A DNA stretch of 64,000 bases from Bacteroidales bacterium. GTDB lineage: Bacteria > Bacteroidota > Bacteroidia > Bacteroidales > F082. The position numbers were made by a program, and so were the translations under genes. The stretch spans positions 46,520 through 110,519 of the forward strand of contig JAGYLH010000002.1 in the NCBI GenBank assembly GCA_018400955.1. The letters are read 5' to 3'. The first letter of the stretch is position 1. Each line of letters starts with the position of its first letter. Positions 60,203-64,000 of this stretch are shown here, one piece after another. Below the pieces are notes generated by a model that worked only from the letters and a program-made list of their open reading frames with translations, was not told the origin of the DNA and did not search any database.

Positions 60203-60275
60203 GGCTCCGTAGTTCAATGGATAGAATAGCAGATTCCGGTTCTGTCGGTTGGGGGTTCGAGTCCCCCCGGAGTCA
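60203..60275 (+). tRNA. tRNA-Arg(CCG)
   Basis: Acceptor GGCTCCG/CGGAGTC, D arm GTTC/GAAT, anticodon arm GCAGA-TTCCGGT-TCTGT (anticodon CCG), T arm GGGGG-TTCGAGT-CCCCC, discriminator A. Confidence 0.95.
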
Positions 60276-60280
60276 CACCT

Positions 60281-60313
60281 AAATGAGAATGCATTTTGCG
60301 TTCTCATTTTTTT
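60281..60313 (+). terminator. Rho-independent terminator downstream of tRNA-Arg
   Basis: AAATGAGAATGC-atttt-GCGTTCTCATTT + T run. Confidence 0.85.
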
Positions 60314-60675
60314 ATCCTCAAATAGATTGTTATATTATTATATATGTGATACTTACGAATTTGTTTTACTAGTTTGGTTAAAAAAAATCGTTAATGATTT
60401 GTTTTTGAAAAAAGAAAAATATTATACTTGCACTCTGTATTTAAACCGAAACATATCAGTAAGTTATAGAACCATTGCCACCATAAAGCGACCTACAAGA
60501 ATGAATACCGCTTCAAATTTCAGCCATCTGGCTGGTTTCACTACAAATCCCCTTTCGCTGAATGAGCATTACTAATGCGCTTAAATCCACAATTTGGCTT
60601 CTAAACAAAGATTTTTGTCCATATTCAAATTAATTTCTCATACAAAATCAAACAAAAACTGTAAACCTGTATCCA

Positions 60676-60876
60676 ATGAAAACGGAAAAGAAAAAATCAC
60701 GCAATGACTACCATTCCGAGGATGAATTCGTGAAAAAACCTGTTAAAAAAATCGAGTCCAAGCGCGACAAAAAACCCAGGATTTATGACCTGGATGATGA
60801 TGAAGAATTACCCGATTTCGACACCCTGCTTGATGACGGACTTGACTTTGATAATGACGAAGATGATGATTATTAG
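60676..60876 (+). CDS. Small bipolar-charge protein (Lys-rich N-terminus, Asp/Glu-rich C-terminus)
   Basis: MKTEKKKSRNDYHSEDEFVKKPVKKIESKRDKKPRIYDLDDDEELPDFDTLLDDGLDFDNDEDDDY; flanked downstream by a hairpin. Confidence 0.7.
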   Translation: MKTEKKKSRNDYHSEDEFVKKPVKKIESKRDKKPRIYDLDDDEELPDFDTLLDDGLDFDNDEDDDY

Positions 60877-60897
60877 CGCAATAAGCCATTAGATATA

Positions 60898-60928
60898 GAA
60901 TAAAAGCTGGTTTTGCTGGCTTTTATTC
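60898..60928. terminator. Bidirectional terminator-like hairpin between convergent genes
   Basis: AATAAAAGC...GCTTTTATT with A/T flanks, between the 60876 (+) stop and 60956 (-) stop. Confidence 0.75.
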
Positions 60929-60955
60929 ATATCCGGCTTTTCTCTGGGGAACTAA

Positions 60956-63900
60956 TTAATTCTGTTTTACCAATCTAATAGTAACAGTTTCACTATGAGA
61001 AACGAATTGGGCCATATACACACCGGCTGGTAAGTTTTTTCCTTGTTTGTTTTGACCATTCCATAAATACTCAATATGCCCGTCAGCATTCGGCAGTTGG
61101 GCTACTGATTGCCAGCACAGCTCCCCCAATTGATTCATGATGCGTAAATGAACCAGTTCTTGATTGGGCCATTTAGCACTTAGGTTAACCGCAGTTGAAA
61201 AGGGATTCGGAACTGCACTTGCCTGCATAAAATGAGCATCTTTGATATGTTCAGGCACATCAATATACAGCAAGTGTTCCATGTCGAAAAACCTAAGCAA
61301 GCGCAACATAAATTCTTTGCGTAGTTCAAAATCTGTTTCGGAACCAAAGCTCCCAAATTCAAACAAGGAGCCAACTGTTTTATAGAGCCCTCCGCTGTAT
61401 GCTATCATCGTATAGTCTTCAACCCCCTCGTCAACATGCATAATTGGTATAGCTGTTTGCAGTGGGACCAACTTCCAAAACAATAAAGGATATCCACCAA
61501 CAAATTCAAAATTAAGCCCTTCAGCAAATCCATCCTCTAATGCTTTTAAAGAGGAAAACTCCTGTGGAGGTGAAACAGTTTGTTTACTTATCCTGAATTT
61601 GCCATGAACCGGTGTAGGCTCGTCAAGGTGCCAGGTTTGCGTCCCTTCCATATAAAGCCGCCCTCCCCGGTCGAGGAAGTCAACCAATATATTTCCTTCG
61701 GACGGGCTCAGGCTTGTATTGCTATAGTATGTTCCAAGGCAAACAATGGCCGCACGGTAAATATCCATTTCCTCGGGAAGGGTATCTAACTGCACATATT
61801 CCAGGTTCAAGCTATCCAGCACAGTCCTAAATGCACTTACTGAACTGTCATTTTTTGCCTTGTTAAACAGCAGGAATGGATATTGCCCCACGCGGACTGA
61901 AAATTGGTGTTGCTGTATCTTGTGGGAATCATCTGTAAATGACAGCACAAACACCACCTGATGTTCTATGGGGCATTCAGCAGCTACGCTAACCTCAAAA
62001 AAGGCCTCCCCTGTCTGGCCGGGCATAATATCACTAAGACTTATTGTGTCCATCTGGTTTATAGTAACAAAAGGGTCCTCAGTTGATAAAAAAGTCTTTA
62101 CATCAAGAGCTACTATGCTTCCCTGGTTGCGCAATTGAATCATGAGTGGGGCAGTTTCGCCCTGATCAAGCTGGTAATTGTCAGCATCATCTACCATCCA
62201 TTTGCTAAAAATCATTTGGGATGCCATCACCGGTTCACTGACCAAACCTGTTTTGCTTCCGCCCTCGAAATCAAATTGAAGGTCAATTAATAAATTATGC
62301 TGGTCAGGGCACTCGTTACTTACAGTAAATGAAAAAGCTGGCAGGCTTACCGAGGCATTTGCCCCTAAATGACCCACATAAACTTCCCCATTATCAATCT
62401 GTAAATAAGGATCCTCCGAACTTAGTGATGCCATTAACCCTTCCACACTTTCAGTACTGATATTGTGTATTTGCAAGTCCATCTGCACCTGACTTCCACT
62501 GTGCAACGGCCTTCCACTGCTTTCTGTCATTGTATAATCAAATCGCAGTTTATCGGCTAATTGCAGTACTTTTTGATGCTTGCTGTACAAATCATCTTTT
62601 ACCCTGACAGTCAGATTGTTGATGCGGTCAGGTGTTGCAGAAATACCCGATAGAAATCCCTCTTCACTGATGGAAATTCCGTCAGGAACAGGTTCAGGCA
62701 CAAATCTATAGCTGGCATGTATGGGTTTTAAGGCAGTGTTGCTGCCGCTAATTAATTGGTAGTCAACATCATTTCCGGCTGATACCCCGCCATACCATAC
62801 TATGGGCTCATCTTCATCAATATCCTTGTAATGGAATTCAATGTTCCCGTCAGGATAGAGCACCAATGCGAACTCAGCATAGCCTATGGTTTCATCACCA
62901 TACAGCATCGGCTGTTTCCAGCGAAAAGCAGCCTGGGTTTCATCGCCTGCATACCAGATACCCTCATCTGCCGATCTGCCTTCATAATATTTAATGGGCT
63001 TGAAAAGAAAGGCTGAAATATTCCGCATTGCCTTGAAAAGCAAATAGCTATCTTTGTAATAAGGCCAGGGAAAAATATCGGGCGAAAAGAGCAGATAGCC
63101 ATCTTTATGCACAAATAGTTCATTGTAGCTATCCCCATAAAATGGAAAATCGAATTCAATTTGTTGTCGGCCATATTTAAAATTGGGGCCTTCCAGCTCA
63201 ATCTGCTGCTGATCAACATTTGGAAAATCAGCCTCAATAAACTGCTGGTGATAGGGGGTTATCAAATCCCAGCGATAGGGCTGACTCCCGCCTGTTGCTT
63301 CAACCTGGAAACCTGCATCGAACAAAGGGATTTCGTCTGTTGTGATTTCAACCTTATCAAAATCAAGCTGATGCCTGATAGTCAAACTGGTTAAATCATT
63401 GTGTTTTAGCATGACATCCTGCTGATGGTGGGCTATTTCCAATACGTCTTGTCCGGTATAATCGTTAAGGGCATAACGTACAATTTTGCCGGAACCAATA
63501 TTGAGGGGGTCGTTCTCATAAACTTCAAGGTAGAAATCCGCTAGTTGTCCCGGTTCAATATAGCTAAGCAATGGACTGATATCCAATCCGATTTCAATAG
63601 TTTTAAAGGCTTCGTCAGTGTTGTAGCCTTGCATATAGTTGGGACCTCCCTGAAAATTAAATGCCGGGAAATGCAGCCTGTGTTGAGGCAAATTGTTGAT
63701 GGTATCGCCCGAAACACCAGCCACAATCCTGATTTGTTCGCGGCTGTTGTGTTTCAATTCCAACTTGATGGTCAGCTGGGGCTCATAGTTTTCATGTACA
63801 TCAATTACATGCACCATATGGTTCCAGATACCGCCGTCATACACATCTTCGGCCAGTGTTTTATACATCAAATAGGCAAATCCTTCGTTGGCCCAATCGT

Positions 63901-64000
63901 CGCCATAAGAATTGGCATATTTCAACGCACCAATTTCCCAGTCGCGCATATCAATAATTCCATCATTATTGATATCCAGGTGGTTGGTGTATTGCCCATC
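60956..64000 (-). CDS. Large secreted T9SS cargo protein, truncated by the window edge; EF-hand/dockerin-like motif at the upstream end
   Basis: Frame remains open from the listed Met (63949) to the window edge, encoding DGQYTNHLDINNDGIIDMRDWEIGALKYANSYGDD; C-terminal sorting domain NPFSTAVNLS...LPAGVYMAQFVSHSETVTIRLVKQN. Confidence 0.88.
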   Translation of the reverse strand, partial: DGQYTNHLDINNDGIIDMRDWEIGALKYANSYGDDWANEGFAYLMYKTLAEDVYDGGIWNHMVHVIDVHENYEPQLTIKLELKHNSREQIRIVAGVSGDTINNLPQHRLHFPAFNFQGGPNYMQGYNTDEAFKTIEIGLDISPLLSYIEPGQLADFYLEVYENDPLNIGSGKIVRYALNDYTGQDVLEIAHHQQDVMLKHNDLTSLTIRHQLDFDKVEITTDEIPLFDAGFQVEATGGSQPYRWDLITPYHQQFIEADFPNVDQQQIELEGPNFKYGRQQIEFDFPFYGDSYNELFVHKDGYLLFSPDIFPWPYYKDSYLLFKAMRNISAFLFKPIKYYEGRSADEGIWYAGDETQAAFRWKQPMLYGDETIGYAEFALVLYPDGNIEFHYKDIDEDEPIVWYGGVSAGNDVDYQLISGSNTALKPIHASYRFVPEPVPDGISISEEGFLSGISATPDRINNLTVRVKDDLYSKHQKVLQLADKLRFDYTMTESSGRPLHSGSQVQMDLQIHNISTESVEGLMASLSSEDPYLQIDNGEVYVGHLGANASVSLPAFSFTVSNECPDQHNLLIDLQFDFEGGSKTGLVSEPVMASQMIFSKWMVDDADNYQLDQGETAPLMIQLRNQGSIVALDVKTFLSTEDPFVTINQMDTISLSDIMPGQTGEAFFEVSVAAECPIEHQVVFVLSFTDDSHKIQQHQFSVRVGQYPFLLFNKAKNDSSVSAFRTVLDSLNLEYVQLDTLPEEMDIYRAAIVCLGTYYSNTSLSPSEGNILVDFLDRGGRLYMEGTQTWHLDEPTPVHGKFRISKQTVSPPQEFSSLKALEDGFAEGLNFEFVGGYPLLFWKLVPLQTAIPIMHVDEGVEDYTMIAYSGGLYKTVGSLFEFGSFGSETDFELRKEFMLRLLRFFDMEHLLYIDVPEHIKDAHFMQASAVPNPFSTAVNLSAKWPNQELVHLRIMNQLGELCWQSVAQLPNADGHIEYLWNGQNKQGKNLPAGVYMAQFVSHSETVTIRLVKQN

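Noticed and set aside
58560-60275. tmRNA/tRNA-Arg region as an integrated mobile element
   Set aside because: No integrase and no visible duplication of the tmRNA or tRNA 3' end within the window.
1-64000. CRISPR array, prophage, transposon, restriction or other defence system
   Set aside because: No regularly spaced direct repeats, Cas, transposase, integrase, phage structural or toxin-antitoxin proteins recognised on reading all ORFs.

Overview
The window is ~64 kb of Bacteroidetes-type chromosome. Supporting signals are T9SS C-terminal sorting domains, a GldI-like FKBP lipoprotein, a FeoA-FeoB fusion, TAnnTTTG-type promoter elements and the tmRNA tag GDNNYALAA. Main content: (1) a (+)-strand exopolysaccharide cluster (~1-17.5 kb). 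It holds a polysaccharide co-polymerase cut by the left edge, a Wzx-like flippase, a Wzy-like polymerase/ligase, a tandemly duplicated two-gene glycosyltransferase module, further GTs, an acyltransferase, two methyltransferases and a secreted beta-helix protein. Hybrid kinase and receiver genes follow. (2) An operon of three FKBP-type PPIase lipoproteins with 1, 2 and 3 FKBP-like modules, next to a DHH phosphoesterase and ndk. (3) A nucleotide-sugar cassette (ugd, UDP-glucuronate decarboxylase, rfbD, and a phosphoglucomutase/phosphomannomutase whose 3' half is broken by many indels). (4) Housekeeping and metabolic genes: feoAB, recA, bcp, nth, moaA/moeA/moaC, ppk1-sixA-ppk2, aroK, split transketolase, tmRNA, tRNA-Arg(CCG). 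(5) T9SS cargo proteins at the right end, the last cut by the window edge. The most unusual item is the first gene: a Wzz/Wzc-like co-polymerase with a LysM domain in its periplasmic part and an apparently degenerate BY-kinase-like cytoplasmic domain. No CRISPR array, transposase or prophage was seen. All assignments come from reading the sequence and motifs; no database search was run.
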